NCBI RefSeq assembly: GCF_004664715.2
Contig: NC_051083.1
Location: 122,640,971-122,704,970, forward strand
DNA length: 64,000 nucleotides
Direction: 5' to 3'
Origin: Peromyscus leucopus
Lineage: Eukaryota > Chordata > Mammalia > Rodentia > Cricetidae
Below the pieces are notes generated by a model, which was given only the letters and a program-made list of their open reading frames with translations, did not search any database and was not told the origin of the DNA. Position numbers and translations under genes: made by a program. Within the stretch, counting starts at the first letter, position 1. Each line of letters opens with the position of its first letter. This document shows, in pieces, positions 45,183-55,862 of the stretch.

Positions 45183-46880
45183 CTATTTCTTTTAGCTCAA
45201 AAAGAGAGGATCTGGGGAAAGAAATGACATTTAAAAATGACTTGACAAACACAAGTGACCTATATGAAGATGATGTGATTTCTGAGTCTTAACTCCCATC
45301 ACAGGTTTAAGATACAAAGAAAGCCTATTTTAACACAGTCCTCTATTGTTAAATGACGAACAACTATAACCAACACGACTAAAATTCTTGTAACATTCAA
45401 AGTCAATTTCAGATGCATATGACTGTCAAAAAAGCATCATCGATTTTGAAAGAATTCATAGCCCTACCTCTAAACATTAAAACAAGTGTAAGGGTAATAC
45501 AGAACTTGGACTACATCTACTGGGCTGTGTAAGTTCCAATTAAATCTTTAATTTACTGATCTGGTGATTTAAATGTGTATACTACTAAAATAATGTGCTC
45601 TATGTAGATGACAATATCAAATGATTTACTAATCTAAGGGATTTAAAATTTTCCCTCCCCACCCCCCAAATTTAAAGCCATTTTTAGCAGTGAGAATTTG
45701 GAAATGTCTGAAGGTATATTCAGTGCAATGATTTGCAGTTTAATTCCTTGCTCTAGGCCTAGGGCTCAGACAGAACCCCTAAGAGCTTACGACACTGGAA
45801 CAATTTCTTAGGACTTACCATAGTCAGGGTTGTGCAGTAAAATGTGAGCAGCTGGACATCTTGGTTGAAACAATGAGGTCAAACCTCCCTTTAGCATTAG
45901 CAAAAGTGAGTCTCTGCAGAAATCTTGGGAGAAATGCAAAGTACCGGCAAGCTGGCACCTCAACAACTGCTGCAAATTCTACTGCATGCCCTAGCTTTGT
46001 GGGCCAGCAATGCTTAATTTTTACAGATACAATGCAGATCACTCTCAGCAAAAGAAAACTGCTTTGGGATCAACACTGCTTGTTTAATTTCAAATGTCCA
46101 AAGCCTTAAAAAAAAAATGGGGATGAAGATGTCAGTATCTTAATTTTGTACTAATGAATTTTACATGACTTGGAGACCAGTTGTTTTGCTAACATTTGAG
46201 TGTCATGTGAAAAGATCACCCTTTTTCCTACGCATTACAATTAGCTTTCTTGTCACCTTTCCCTTTTTATCACCCCAAAACAACACTTCAAAATCACAAG
46301 AACCTATGTGAAACAGAATAGGAGGTACAATGCTCTTTTACAGTCTCAGGCTAAATGTGAGAACAAATTTTAGTCACTTGCTTCAGCAAAGCATCCAGCA
46401 CACTCCATTTCCCATGGCTCTCGACAGCTTGATATGCTCAATGCCACAGGTACTAATCATCTCCACCTTCGTTTGCGTGTTTCTGAGTGAAATAAACATT
46501 TAGCAAAACCTTAACAGAGTATTGTTATGCTGACGATATCCTAAAAGGGGACATATTAAATGTGATTAATAAGCAGGAGACATTTGTGAAAGTTTCAAAT
46601 GTAGAAAAAATAAGGGCAAATTCATCCCAACCTATGAAAAATATATCAGCAATGACTTAATTAGAAATGACTGCACAAAAGGTACCAAGTTGTCAAGTTC
46701 TTAATCTATGCCAAGAGTGAAGGGGGACGCACTCAGCATTATTCTCCTTAAATGAAAAAGAAAAATAAAATAAAATTTAAGGATGAACGCTTTCTTTCAT
46801 ATCCCTGGCAGAAATAAATCCTATTCCCGCCACCACCTCTGGAAATTAAGGAAGTTGCTTCAAACAGCAAACTGTTCTAC
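45183..46880. other. Repeat-poor promoter-proximal intron
   Basis: About 1.7 kb without recognised repeats just inside intron 1. It contains a strong minus-strand donor at 45819/45818 (see findings). No coding frame with family resemblance was seen. Confidence 0.5.
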
Positions 46881-47599
46881 TTTGCTCCGTTCTTAATGTA
46901 CCCTCTGAGTAAACAGGTTAATCCAAAAAAGTCAGTAGCTGCCAGAAATCACTCCTCTTCCCCCTGCCTAACTCCCAACAGAAATACAATTCCCATTTGG
47001 GGGGAGGGGGGGCAGGGATGGGGAAAGGTGGCCAGAGGAGCTCGACTGCAGGTTAGAGCAGAAGGTCCTCTGCGAGGCTTTAGATTCAGGCTCTGCAACG
47101 CTGGTGCAGCCTCCCCGCCGTCGCTGCTGGTCCCAAGCCACCCTGCTAGCGGCCCTCGCTTTTTATCTTGCCCTCAAGGTGAGCTTGGAGGCTGAGTCTT
47201 CAAAGTTTGCCCGGCCTCTGGTCAGCAGCCACCCGCCGGGCCGAAGCTGGGACGAGGCTGAGTCCTGCTTTAGCCTCGGGCTCTCTTGGCCCCCTAGCTC
47301 TTCTTTTGGGCCACAGTGACAGATCTAGGTTTACCTCCATGTGCTCGTGGCAGAGGAAACAAAAGAAAGCTTCTTCCCTGATAATCAAACGCCATCTTCC
47401 ACTAATTGGGAAACTGAGGGATCCCCGGGGAGCCCCCCACACATATACACACACACACACACCCCGAGTTCCCCGTGTCTGCCGCTCCAAGGCGATCCCT
47501 AGTCTAGAGGCAGAGTTCCTCAGAGCCCGGAGAAGCCTAGGCTGAAAGGTCCTGGAGGCAGGGGTGGGACACCAGAGAGCCCCACCTGCCTCCCCACCC
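46881..47599. other. GC-rising shoulder of the CpG island
   Basis: GC-rich intron sequence next to exon 1, with a G-run at 46999-47013 and a short (CA)n at 47444-47462. Frames here overlap each other in several readings and look compositional. Confidence 0.55.
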
Positions 47600-47748
47600 A
47601 GGCCACCCGAAGAAGCATGCTTCCGTTAAAATGGAAAGGAGGGGGAGGGTGGCGCGTCCCACTTGATCCTCACACATCGACTAGGAAGGAGCGAAGGGGC
47701 CGGAGAGCCGGCTACCCGGGTCCGCCTGGAGCCGCGGCAAGTATACTC

Positions 47749-47750
47749 AC
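47749..47750 (-). other. Atp11c: Splice donor of Atp11c exon 1
   Basis: The exon end TTTG is followed by GTGAGTATAC on the minus strand, a strong U1-type donor in phase 0 after codon 9. Everything from here to position 1 is read as intron 1. Confidence 0.88.
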
Positions 47751-47777
47751 CAAACGATTCAAGGTCCGGCGGAACAT
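47751..47777 (-). CDS. Atp11c: Atp11c coding exon 1 (first nine codons)
   Basis: Read on the minus strand, an ATG at 47777 opens nine codons, MFRRTLNRL, followed immediately by a consensus donor (TTG|GTGAGTAT, GT at 47750-47749) in phase 0. This short N-terminus is the one I recall for the long isoform of mouse ATP11C; human is near-identical. ATP11C is a P4-ATPase flippase that, with its CDC50A subunit, moves phosphatidylserine and phosphatidylethanolamine from the outer to the inner plasma-membrane leaflet. All catalytic and membrane domains lie in later exons outside the window. The start has G at -3 and sits inside a CpG island. The mir-505 hairpin 8.8 kb downstream on the same strand, a known ATP11C intronic miRNA, supports the call independently. 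No exon 2 (expected to start CAGEEK) was found at 1-47748. Confidence 0.88.
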
Positions 47778-48502
47778 CGCGCCCGAGGCTGCGGGGTGTC
47801 AAGCGGGGCTCGTCTGGGCTGTCCGGGAAGGCGCCGTCCACAAAACACACTGCGGCGTGGGCCCGCGGCGCAAAGCGGACAGCTAGCTTGACCGCCCCGC
47901 CGCCAGCCCGCCGCCTGCCCTCCTCGCCTCTGCGCGCCCCGCCCCCGGCCGCTCGCCCGCCGCGCGCTCGCGGCCCCGCCTTCCCCGTGGCCCGCCCCCA
48001 GCCCCCGCCCGCCCGGCCCGGGGGCGGCGACCCCGTCGCTCCCCTTATCTGGCCCCAGCACCGCCTGGCGCTCCCGCCGCAGCCCGCCTAGAAGCGAGCC
48101 CGGCGCGCGGGGGAGGGATGGTGGACGTGCGCTAGGCTTTCCCTGCGGGAGGGGGGCGCTCCAGTCTCCCCGTCAGCGCCTTCCACTCGTCCTGCTGCTA
48201 ACCCCCCGGCCGACTCCCCGCTAGCTTCGGCGGACGCCCCTCTAGGGCGTCCCCGCGCCTCGCCTGACACTGTTCCCAGGTGTCTGTGAGGAGCTACAGT
48301 CTCCCTCACCCCGGCCCTAACTCGTCTGCTTCGCCGCTTCACTCGCAGCCCTTCGTCGGCCCCGCGCTTTCGCCCAGCACTTTGGCTGAGGAGAGCCTCG
48401 GCGCGGCCCACCTCGAGGCCGCCGGGCGCCCCTGCCTCCTGACCAGGAGTGGCAGCTCACTAAGGAAACACTCGGGACTAACGGGCGACTGAGGAGACCT
48501 TA

Positions 48503-48540
48503 GCGCGGGCGGGGCGGGGCGCGGCGCGGGCGGCGGGAGT
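48503..48540. promoter_or_regulatory. Cluster of GC boxes (Sp1/KLF type)
   Basis: The run GGCGGGGCGGGGC at 48508-48520 and adjacent GCGGCGCGGGCGGCGGG give overlapping Sp1-type sites on the upstream side of the Atp11c CpG island. Another GGGGCGGG lies at 48755-48762. Confidence 0.6.
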
Positions 48541-48560
48541 AGTTACAAAAGCCGCCCCCT

Positions 48561-49385
48561 CCTAGGTTACAAACAGGAGAGGCCCCCCCCTCGGTTCCCA
48601 CCTACATGGTCTTCCCTTTCTCGTATTTTGGGTTTTTCTGGTTTTTCCCTTGGTTTTGGTTTTCTTTCGTCCAGCTACCCCACCTAAGCCCTCTTACTTC
48701 CACTTTCTCTGGGAGGTTGTAAAGTCGGGCTTTGTGTCGTTGCTACTGCGCAGCGGGGCGGGATTTCCCTGCCACCCTCTCCTAGATCACCCGCCCTTTT
48801 CAATGTTCCTAGTGCACCCTGGGAGTTGTAGTCCAACAGTCTCTCAGCCGGCTACTGCGAGCTGGGAGCTCCCCCATATGCCCGGCTAGGGTTTGCTCAT
48901 AGTGTTGAGAAGGAAGCTGCGGGGACTTAAGGGCCAAACCAAGGTTCTCCTTACCATCTGCGTGCGGAAATCAGAAACACTGGGTAGATTCTTAGCTGTG
49001 CGAAATGTGATGAGAAGGATAAAGTACATAAAGTTCTGAATGCTGAAAACCTTACCCAGAACTCGACATTTACTCCGCGTTAAGTCCTGCACGCCCTCAA
49101 CTTGCTAACTTTAAATTGCAATGCACAAAAGTTTAAAACTTAAAAATGAAACCTTGGTCAAGAATTCCCTTGAGCCTGGATAGCTCTACCCGCTCCCACC
49201 CCTTTTTCCACTGCTCTCTAAGGCGGGGCCCTAGGCTATGAGCTGAGAACTTTCGAATTCTTCTATAAACACTTTAAAGAAGTGAGTAAAAGGAGTTCTT
49301 TAGAAAGAGACAAGTTCTCCTGCCAGCCTAGAAGGGTTGTGTGAAGTCCTGAAGGGCTTTCATTGTGAGGCTAGGGTACTTCCCA
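48561..49385. other. Atp11c upstream flank
   Basis: Holds the SBS-like motif (48819), a GGGGCGGG box and a good minus-strand donor at 48955/48954. Otherwise unassigned. Confidence 0.45.
48819..48832 (-). promoter_or_regulatory. ZNF143/Staf (SBS)-like site
   Basis: The minus strand reads ACTACAACTCCCAG followed by GGTGCA. The core matches the ACTACAAYTCCCAG element bound by ZNF143, typically found close to transcription start sites. It lies about 1 kb upstream of the Atp11c ATG and may belong to a secondary or bidirectional start. Confidence 0.6.
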
Positions 49386-49389
49386 TTTT

Positions 49390-49760
49390 ACCCCCTGAAG
49401 GTTAATTGATTTCAACCAGCATTTACTGGATGTTTTCTTTCTAGATGCTGGATACAGTGATGTATCAAAAGACCTCCTCAGCAGGCTGGCTGCAGTGACG
49501 TTACAAGGAACAAACACGTGAAATCTACAGGTTAGAATGTAATGGTTTCTAATGCCAAAGGAAACAGAGGAGAGGATAATGCCTTTAAAAAGAATCTGGG
49601 AAGCTTTCCTGAAAACCATGAAATTTTCATTGGGTCAAGCCTATAAAACAGAGCTGCTGGAGATTAACCCAGGCCTTGGAATGTGGGAAGGCTTTGGAGG
49701 ATCCCAGGGAACAAAGTCCTGGGTAGAGAGGGAGAGGTCAGTTGGAAAGTACAGGGCAAC
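49390..49760 (+). repeat. L2 relic
   Basis: CCAGCATTTACTGGATGTTTTC, TAGATGCTGGATACAGTGATG, GGGAAGCTTTCCTGAAAACC, AGGCCTTGGAATGTGGGAAG keep the L2 order. Overlapping frames on both strands are not genes. Confidence 0.65.
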
Positions 49761-49764
49761 CTAA

Positions 49765-50184
49765 GAAAAAGAACACAGCCACTCTGTCAAGGCAGGAACC
49801 GGGACACATGTGGGCGGGACATTACAAATGAAAGCTAAAACCCCAAAGCATCCTTAGAAACAAGCTATGAAGTCTGACCTTGTTTCTGTGATCAAGGAGA
49901 AGCCCAACCACAATAAAGTACGAATGCAGAAGATTTAAATTAGTTCCTAAATGGTCCTAACTGCCCATAGGTAAAATCAACCATTTCTACTTTTGCTATA
50001 CTATGGCTCCTCTGTTTCCCCACACTTAAGGATATGTCAGCGATTTTTAAGAAATCTTAAATTTGTAGTAATTAGATATTAGGATATTTAATTGACAACA
50101 CAGATCTAAGATTGTGCTCTCTACCAAAGAATTGGTTTTAAATACAGTTGGTTTTTTTCCTAGCTATACTTTTATTGAACACAA
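49765..50184. other. No recognised feature
   Basis: Unique-looking intergenic sequence. Confidence 0.4.
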
Positions 50185-50300
50185 AAACTATTTTAATTTC
50201 ATTTACTAATTATTTGTTGAATAACTACAATGTGAATAACTACTATTCTGAATACTGCAATGGGGGTGAAAGAAGTTATTACTATTCATTCTGTAATGTG
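50185..50300 (+). repeat. L2 fragment
   Basis: ATTATTTGTTGAATAACTAC and TGAATACTGCAATGGGGGTG. Confidence 0.5.
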
Positions 50301-50559
50301 CATGGGCAGAAATGAAGATATTCTGAAGAGACACTTGTGTCTCTGATTATATCATATGATGGAAACAATGGATGCCAAGGAAATGGGAATTTACCCAGGA
50401 ATCTTATACTTAATGAAGGAAAAGCCCCCTGCCAGAGAGTAAACTTGTTCAGAGAAAAGGGATTTTACACAGTTCTAACAATTTGTCAAACCACCTTACA
50501 ATATGAGACCGAAGTCCAGACAATGATAGGATGGGTAGTGTTAGGTGGGACTGTATTTG

Positions 50560-50790
50560 ACTGAGACTGCTTTGATGTGCATGTCTTTGGGAAGAGGTAT
50601 TAGAGGGAGCTGCCATTGGATTTCATTGTCTTTTATCATTGTGGCCACATTGAATAAATCTTTTTCTGTTTTCCACTTTTAATTTGGCTCTTTTAATTGG
50701 CTCACTGAGGATGGGTGGCCAGATCTGCCTTGAGTCACAGATTGTGACTCCCAAGTTTGATAACAATCCAGGCAAGAGTCAAGAATCTTT
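50560..50790 (+). repeat. Possible LTR-end relic
   Basis: TTGAATAAATCTTTTTCTG followed by GGATGGGTGGCCAGATCTGC and TGTGACTCCCAAGTTTGATA looks like a polyadenylation signal and downstream U5. The family was not identified. Confidence 0.35.
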
Positions 50791-51784
50791 ATCAATGAAA
50801 TACAAACTTTTTGACAAAATAAGTAGTAGAAAACTAATTCAGACAGTTTGAGATGGAAGTTCTTACTGGTAAATATTTTCCCACATCTAGTTTTGTTAAG
50901 GAGATGGAAGAAAACGTACTCTGCTTATAGATTTGTACAGATAAACTTTAAAAAATGGACACTCAAAATTTTCAGTGTTCGTTCTCACTTTTTTTTTTTA
51001 CGTATATTACTGGAGCTTTAAAAACAGTGACTTTAAGATCCCTCAGGACATAGTAAGAATTGTTGCTCACATTTCATTTGTTATTAGCATTCCACTATCT
51101 CCTTGTCATCCTAATTTATTTCAGCACACCTATACTCATGAGTCCTGACTAATTTGCTCCACTATAAAAATAAAATTTCATACCAATCAAACGGTGCTTA
51201 CCAAAACATGAGATTTATGCAAAAGCAATTTTTGTTTGTATCTCAAGCTCAACCTGAAATTAGAGTTGATCTCACATACACCTCATGGAGTCACTCCTTT
51301 GTGATATTTTTTAAGACAAGAAGAAATTAATTTTGTTCTTTTCAGTGCCTTTTCACAGTTTCCAAAGAAAACCTAGGTGTTGTGGATGACTATGAAAAGC
51401 AGACCATCAGCTAACATTTCTATTCAGCCAACTCCATAAACAGAGCTGCAGAAACTAACTTCCTCCTGCTAAAACTGTCACAGCCGGTAATGGCACATAA
51501 TGCCAACTTTTCCAGAGTGTCAGCTGACCTCAGCAGAAGCCACAGTTTCCAGGAAATTAAGGAAGGAGTCTGAGCTCTTCTCAACTTGACTAGGGATAAA
51601 TTTTGAAGCAAAGGTATGCAAAAGAGTGATCCATTTGCCCTGTTTCTATGCAAAGCACTCAGGAGCCCTTCTGTGTCTGTACTCCCATGCCTTTTGCACC
51701 TTCCCAACTTCTACTTTGAAAGATTAACAGGAGGAATGCAAAACAAACACTAGGGTACAGCAGGCCAATCTGTAAATGGAGACA
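50791..51784. other. No recognised feature
   Basis: Unique-looking intergenic sequence; the 95-codon minus frame at 51420-51707 shows no domain. Confidence 0.4.
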
Positions 51785-51978
51785 AGATGTATAGAAAATG
51801 AGGTAACAAGCCACAAAACACATGGCAAAGCATAGAGAAGAAAAATGGGTTAATTTAAACATGAGAGCTAAGTAGTAATAAGCCTAAGCCATCAGCCAAG
51901 TATTTATAATTAATATAAGCCTCTGAATGATTATTTAGAAACGGCCATGAGATAGGGTAGGACAGAGAAAAGCCTCTG
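51785..51978 (+). mobile_element. LTR fragment (RMER17-like), 3' half
   Basis: AATGGGTTAATTTAAACATG, AGTAGTAATAAGCCTAAGCC and ATTAATATAAGCCTCTGAAT belong to the same LTR type as 51979-52376. It abuts the next LTR head to tail. Confidence 0.7.
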
Positions 51979-52376
51979 TGCTGTGGAACGTTGTTCTGTA
52001 TGCTGTGAATGTGTGTGTTGCTCTGATTGGTTGATAAATAAAATCCTGATTGGCCAGTAGCCAGGCAGGAAGTATAGGTGGAATAAGCAGACAAGGAGAA
52101 TTCTGGGAAGAGGAAGGCTGAGTCAGGAGTTGCCAGTCAGGCACAGAGGAAGCAACATAACAAGGCAGAACTAAGAAAAGGTACCAAGCCACATGGCTAA
52201 ACATGGATAAGAATTATGGGTTAATTTAAGTTTAAGAGCTAGTCAGTAATAAGCCTAAGATAATGGCTGAGTGGTTATAATTAATATAAGCCTCTGTGTG
52301 TTTACTTTGTGGACACGAGTGGGAGAGATTTGTCCAGACTGCCAGCAGGCTAGGACACAGGAAAACTTCCAACTGA
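51979..52376 (+). mobile_element. 5' LTR of non-coding ERVK provirus
   Basis: TGCTGTGG, GATTGGTTGATAAATAAAATC, GAGAATTCTGGGAAGAGG, AAGAATTATGGGTTAATTTAAG, then a degenerate end near CCAACTGAA followed by a primer-site-like TTTGGCATACCAACACAGGG. Confidence 0.82.
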
Positions 52377-54599
52377 ATTTGGCATACCAACACAGGGCTC
52401 TCCAATTTCCATAAAGCCTAAAAGAGTTTTAAAGGAGCTTCTAAACCACAATAATGGAGCCAAAAACAGCTTTCTACTTCATGTGTCATGTGTGTTGAGA
52501 TATAGAGACGCCAAGGTACAGAGATGCCATGGCATGCAGACTTGAGCTACAGTATGATGAGTTTACAGCATGTGTGCTTGAGTGCAGCATGGCAGATTCC
52601 AACCACTCTACACAATGGTATCTGCAAGCCGCACAGCATGGTGGTGGATATAGCTTTTGCTAGACCAAAAAAAAAAAAAAAAAAAGAAAGGAAAAAAAGG
52701 TTTTTAGGCTATACATTGCTAAATGGAAGCATAGACCCACTGCTTCAGAGAGTCAGCAATGAGCATGGTTCCCCCAGAACTGGCAGTAAACATACTTCTG
52801 CCATATTGGGAAGCTGAAGTGGGAGGAATCAGCAGCCAAGGCTTCTCTTCAGTACTAGCCACTGCAGTTTAAAGCAATAGATTCACAATAAGACAGATTC
52901 AGATGGGATAAACCCTAAACAGTTTACAGTGTGTGTAAAAAATGTATGTAGACTTGGAAGAGAGAGGAAAAGGAATATAGACTATTATATAAAGAAATAG
53001 AAAGTTTTAAAAAATAAAATCTTTAAAGAGAAAGTAAAAGTAATATAAAAATAAGCCATGTAAAGATGGAAATCACACAGAGAGTCTGGGTTATATTGTC
53101 TTTGGGATTTTTAACTGCAGAGAGACATTTGATTGTAAAGGCTACTCAGTTAAAACAGTATGTATATTTTAAAGGTATCTTGACTTAAAAATTTGGATCT
53201 AAGGATATGTTGCATTGGAAAAGAGGCTTTGCTTATATTTCCACAGGAAGCAAGGGGCTATGGATTTGTTCCAGCTTAAGATGGATCAGATTTGATCAAG
53301 CCAGACCTCCTGAACCTTAACAGATGGTACCTATCAACAAAGGTTATAGCTGGTCTTCCTAGGACTTGACCATAACTCTTAATTTTCTCAGGATCCCCAT
53401 TAGATTGCCAGCAACCTCATACAGCAGGAAGTAGTATGAGAAGCTACACCCAAATTCCCAAAATATTGTTTATGAATGTATATTTTTATTTAAAGCAGGT
53501 TGATTATAAATATAATCTCTTTCTAAAATAGAAAAAGGGATAGTATAGATATGGTGGGATAAAAGGGTAGATTAGTGAATCTACTTTTAAAGAGCAACAA
53601 CTTGTTTAAAATGTTTTCCATTGCTATGGATTTTAGTTTATTGATACAAATTTAAAGTAGATTTTGTTATACTATATGTATATTTCTACTCTTGTTTAAA
53701 GTATTTTGTTATGCAACTCATTTGAAATTGTAGTGTATAGTTGAGAAATACAGATTAATAATTAGTCATCTATGATATCAAATTTATAGTCATGTTAGTT
53801 AAGCTTTCTAGGTATACATAGATACATTTCAATTAGGTAGGTAATCTTCAAACACTTCAAAGACCTATAGAATATGGCATTTAAAATGTTTTAAAAACTT
53901 AGACTTTCTGAACATTGAGACATGTCTGCTCTTAGAAGCATCAGTCTACTTCAGAGAAAATAATGGGCATTGAAGAAACTTATTATGGAGTTTGCTTTCA
54001 ATATGGCAAGAGTAGCCATTTGGGCAAGAAACTGCTCTTGCCTGGACTGCTTTACAGTATGCTGTATAAACTGGACATGCAGGACCCATAGGAAGGTGAC
54101 CACTGAACTTTGCAAGGTGAGATGGTCCTTCAGGTTCCTGCTTCACAGAGGAGACTGCCAGACATTCTATAGAACACAAGAAGAAGCAACTGAGAGACTC
54201 TAGGTCTGCAGGCTGAAAATGGATTCCCCAACATTGCAGAAGAACTTTGGATGAACTGTCCAGGCAGCCAGCTGTCACTATCATTTCCAGAATTTTGGAA
54301 GTTGCTTAAAATGCATTTCCTGTTTACTTAGGTAATACTATATTACTCTGGGGTCCTTGATGTAGTTGAATACTAGATAGTTATAATTATAGTTTTCCTT
54401 AGTCATGATAAAAGATAAATTATATGTGAAACTTTAGACTCACAAATATAAGATAAATAGAATATTTGCTTTGATTTTGCCAAATATAAATAGACTAGAT
54501 ATTGTAACTATAATTCTTGCTTGATAACTGTTCTATTATATGTAATATTACTATGTTAAAGTTAAAACCTTCCTTTTTGATTAGACAGAAAGGGGGAAA
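52377..54599 (+). mobile_element. Non-coding internal region of ERVK provirus
   Basis: 2.2 kb between two LTRs of the same type, ending in the purine tract AGACAGAAAGGGGGAAA. No gag, pol or env homology was found, so this is a non-autonomous element that would have needed proteins in trans. Blocks are shared with 13239-13825 and with the minus-strand internal region at 61706-62729. Confidence 0.78.
54586..54599 (+). other. Polypurine tract
   Basis: CAGAAAGGGGGAAA directly precedes the TG of the 3' LTR. Confidence 0.8.
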
Positions 54600-55358
54600 T
54601 GCTGCGAAATGGTCTTTCTGTACACTGTAAATATATGTTGCTCTCATTGGTTGATAAATAAAGCTGGCCAATGGCAAGGCAGAATAAGGATAGGCAGTAC
54701 TATCAAACTGAAGATAGAGATGGAGAAGGGTAGAGTTGGGTCAGATGCCAGCCAGACACAGAGGAAGCAAGATGAGAATGTTGTACTGAGAAAAGGTACC
54801 AAGCCACATGGCTAAGCATAGATAATAATTATGTGCTGTGGGACGGTCTGTATGTCAAATTGCTCTGATTGGTCAATAAATAAAACACTGATTGGCCAGT
54901 GGCCAGGCAGGAAGTAGGTGGGACAAGGAGAGAGGAGAATTGTGGGAAGCAGAAGGCTGACGCGGAGAGACACTGCAGCCGCCGCCATGCCCAGCAGCAT
55001 GTGAAGACGCCAGTAAGCCACCAGCCACGTGGCAAGGTATAGACTTATGGAAATGTATTAATTTAAGCTATAAGAACAGTTAGCAAGAAGCCTGCCATGG
55101 CCATACAGTTTGTATGCAATATAAGTCTCTGTGTTTACTTGGTTGGGTCTGAGCGGCTGTGGGACTGGCGGGTGACAAAGATTTGTCCTGACTGTGGGCA
55201 AGGCAGGAAAACTCAAGCTACAATTATGGGTTAATTTAAGTGTAAGCACTACTTAGTTAGTAATAAGCCTGAGCTATCGGTCCAGCATTTATAATTAATA
55301 TTATGCCTCTGAGCGGTTATTCCAGAACTGGCGGGTGGGAGAGAACTGTCCAGTTACA
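54600..55358 (+). mobile_element. 3' LTR of ERVK provirus, split by a solo LTR
   Basis: The left part TGCTGCGAAATGG to GATAATAATTATG (54833) and the right part GGGTTAATTTAAG to CCAGTTACA (55358) join into one LTR matching 51979-52376. They are separated by a younger LTR. Confidence 0.85.
54834..55222 (+). mobile_element. Younger solo LTR nested in the 3' LTR
   Basis: 389 bp, TGCTGTGGGACGG to CAAGCTACA, flanked by perfect 6-bp duplications ATTATG at 54828-54833 and 55223-55228. Contains GATTGGTCAATAAATAAAAC and GCCGCCGCCATGC. Confidence 0.95.
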
Positions 55359-55704
55359 CAAACCACCATGTGAAGGAGATCAAACTGAAATACAGTAAAT
55401 CAGCAGGAAGTGAATGGTGAGGTAGAATTACATCTTCCACTTAGTCCTAATAGTTTTTAAAGGAAAAAAATGAAACTGTTACTTCTGAATCTAAATTGCC
55501 CATTATCAGCAAGTTGAAGTAATCCAACTGGATATGCTGAGCTTTCAGACAAATCTATTTGCATATAAAAAATGTCCTCTTTTGCAAGGCTAGCCTTGAT
55601 GTTTAAGACCAATTTTATCCATATTATCCTTCTTGTTGATCCTTTCCAATTCACTGTTCGTATGACAATCAGAAAAATCTTTGAGAAATACATCAAATCA
55701 CTCC

Positions 55705-55828
55705 CCTCATGGTGGCATGGCAGTTCATGCCTGTAATCCTAGTTTTGGGGAGGATAAGGCAGGAGGATTAGCTCAGGTTCAAGGCCTGCCTGGGCTATAG
55801 AGACTTTGTCTCAAAATACTTTAAAAAT
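55705..55828 (+). repeat. B1 relic
   Basis: CATGGTGGCATGGCAGTTCA, GTTCAAGGCCTGCCTGGGC. Confidence 0.8.
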
Positions 55829-55862
55829 CACCATCTTTCTTATGACTTTTCAGGGGCTTCCC

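Larger units (their letters stand above)
1..47748 (-). other. Atp11c: Atp11c intron 1 (5' part)
   Basis: No conserved coding exon was recognised between the exon 1 donor and the left edge. The interval is filled with repeats and carries mir-505. ATP11C is known to have a very long first intron in mammals, so an intron of at least 47.7 kb fits. The intron assignment is inference from exon 1 and the miRNA; the next exon lies beyond the window. Confidence 0.8.
47600..48560. promoter_or_regulatory. Atp11c: CpG island promoter of Atp11c
   Basis: Roughly 1 kb is extremely GC-rich and full of CpG, in sharp contrast to the AT-rich surroundings. It contains Atp11c exon 1 near its left side and GC boxes near its right side. 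No TATA box stands out, as expected for a broadly expressed housekeeping-type promoter. Minus-strand transcription probably starts between about 47.8 and 48.5 kb; the exact start site cannot be read from sequence. Confidence 0.88.

Noticed and set aside
45824..46109. Overlapping plus and minus frames in the repeat-poor block
   Set aside because: Neither shows a known domain. The minus one ends near the candidate donor but stops before it, so it was not called as coding.
1..47748. Search for Atp11c exon 2 on the minus strand
   Set aside because: No sequence encoding the expected CAGEEK-type start or the following flippase N-terminus was seen; it probably lies left of the window.
47626..48091. 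Several long overlapping frames in the CpG island on both strands
   Set aside because: They begin with non-ATG codons or arise from GC-rich composition and overlap each other. The true coding signal is the nine-codon Atp11c exon in a different frame.
49371..49764. Overlapping 70-82-codon frames
   Set aside because: They lie in an L2 relic.
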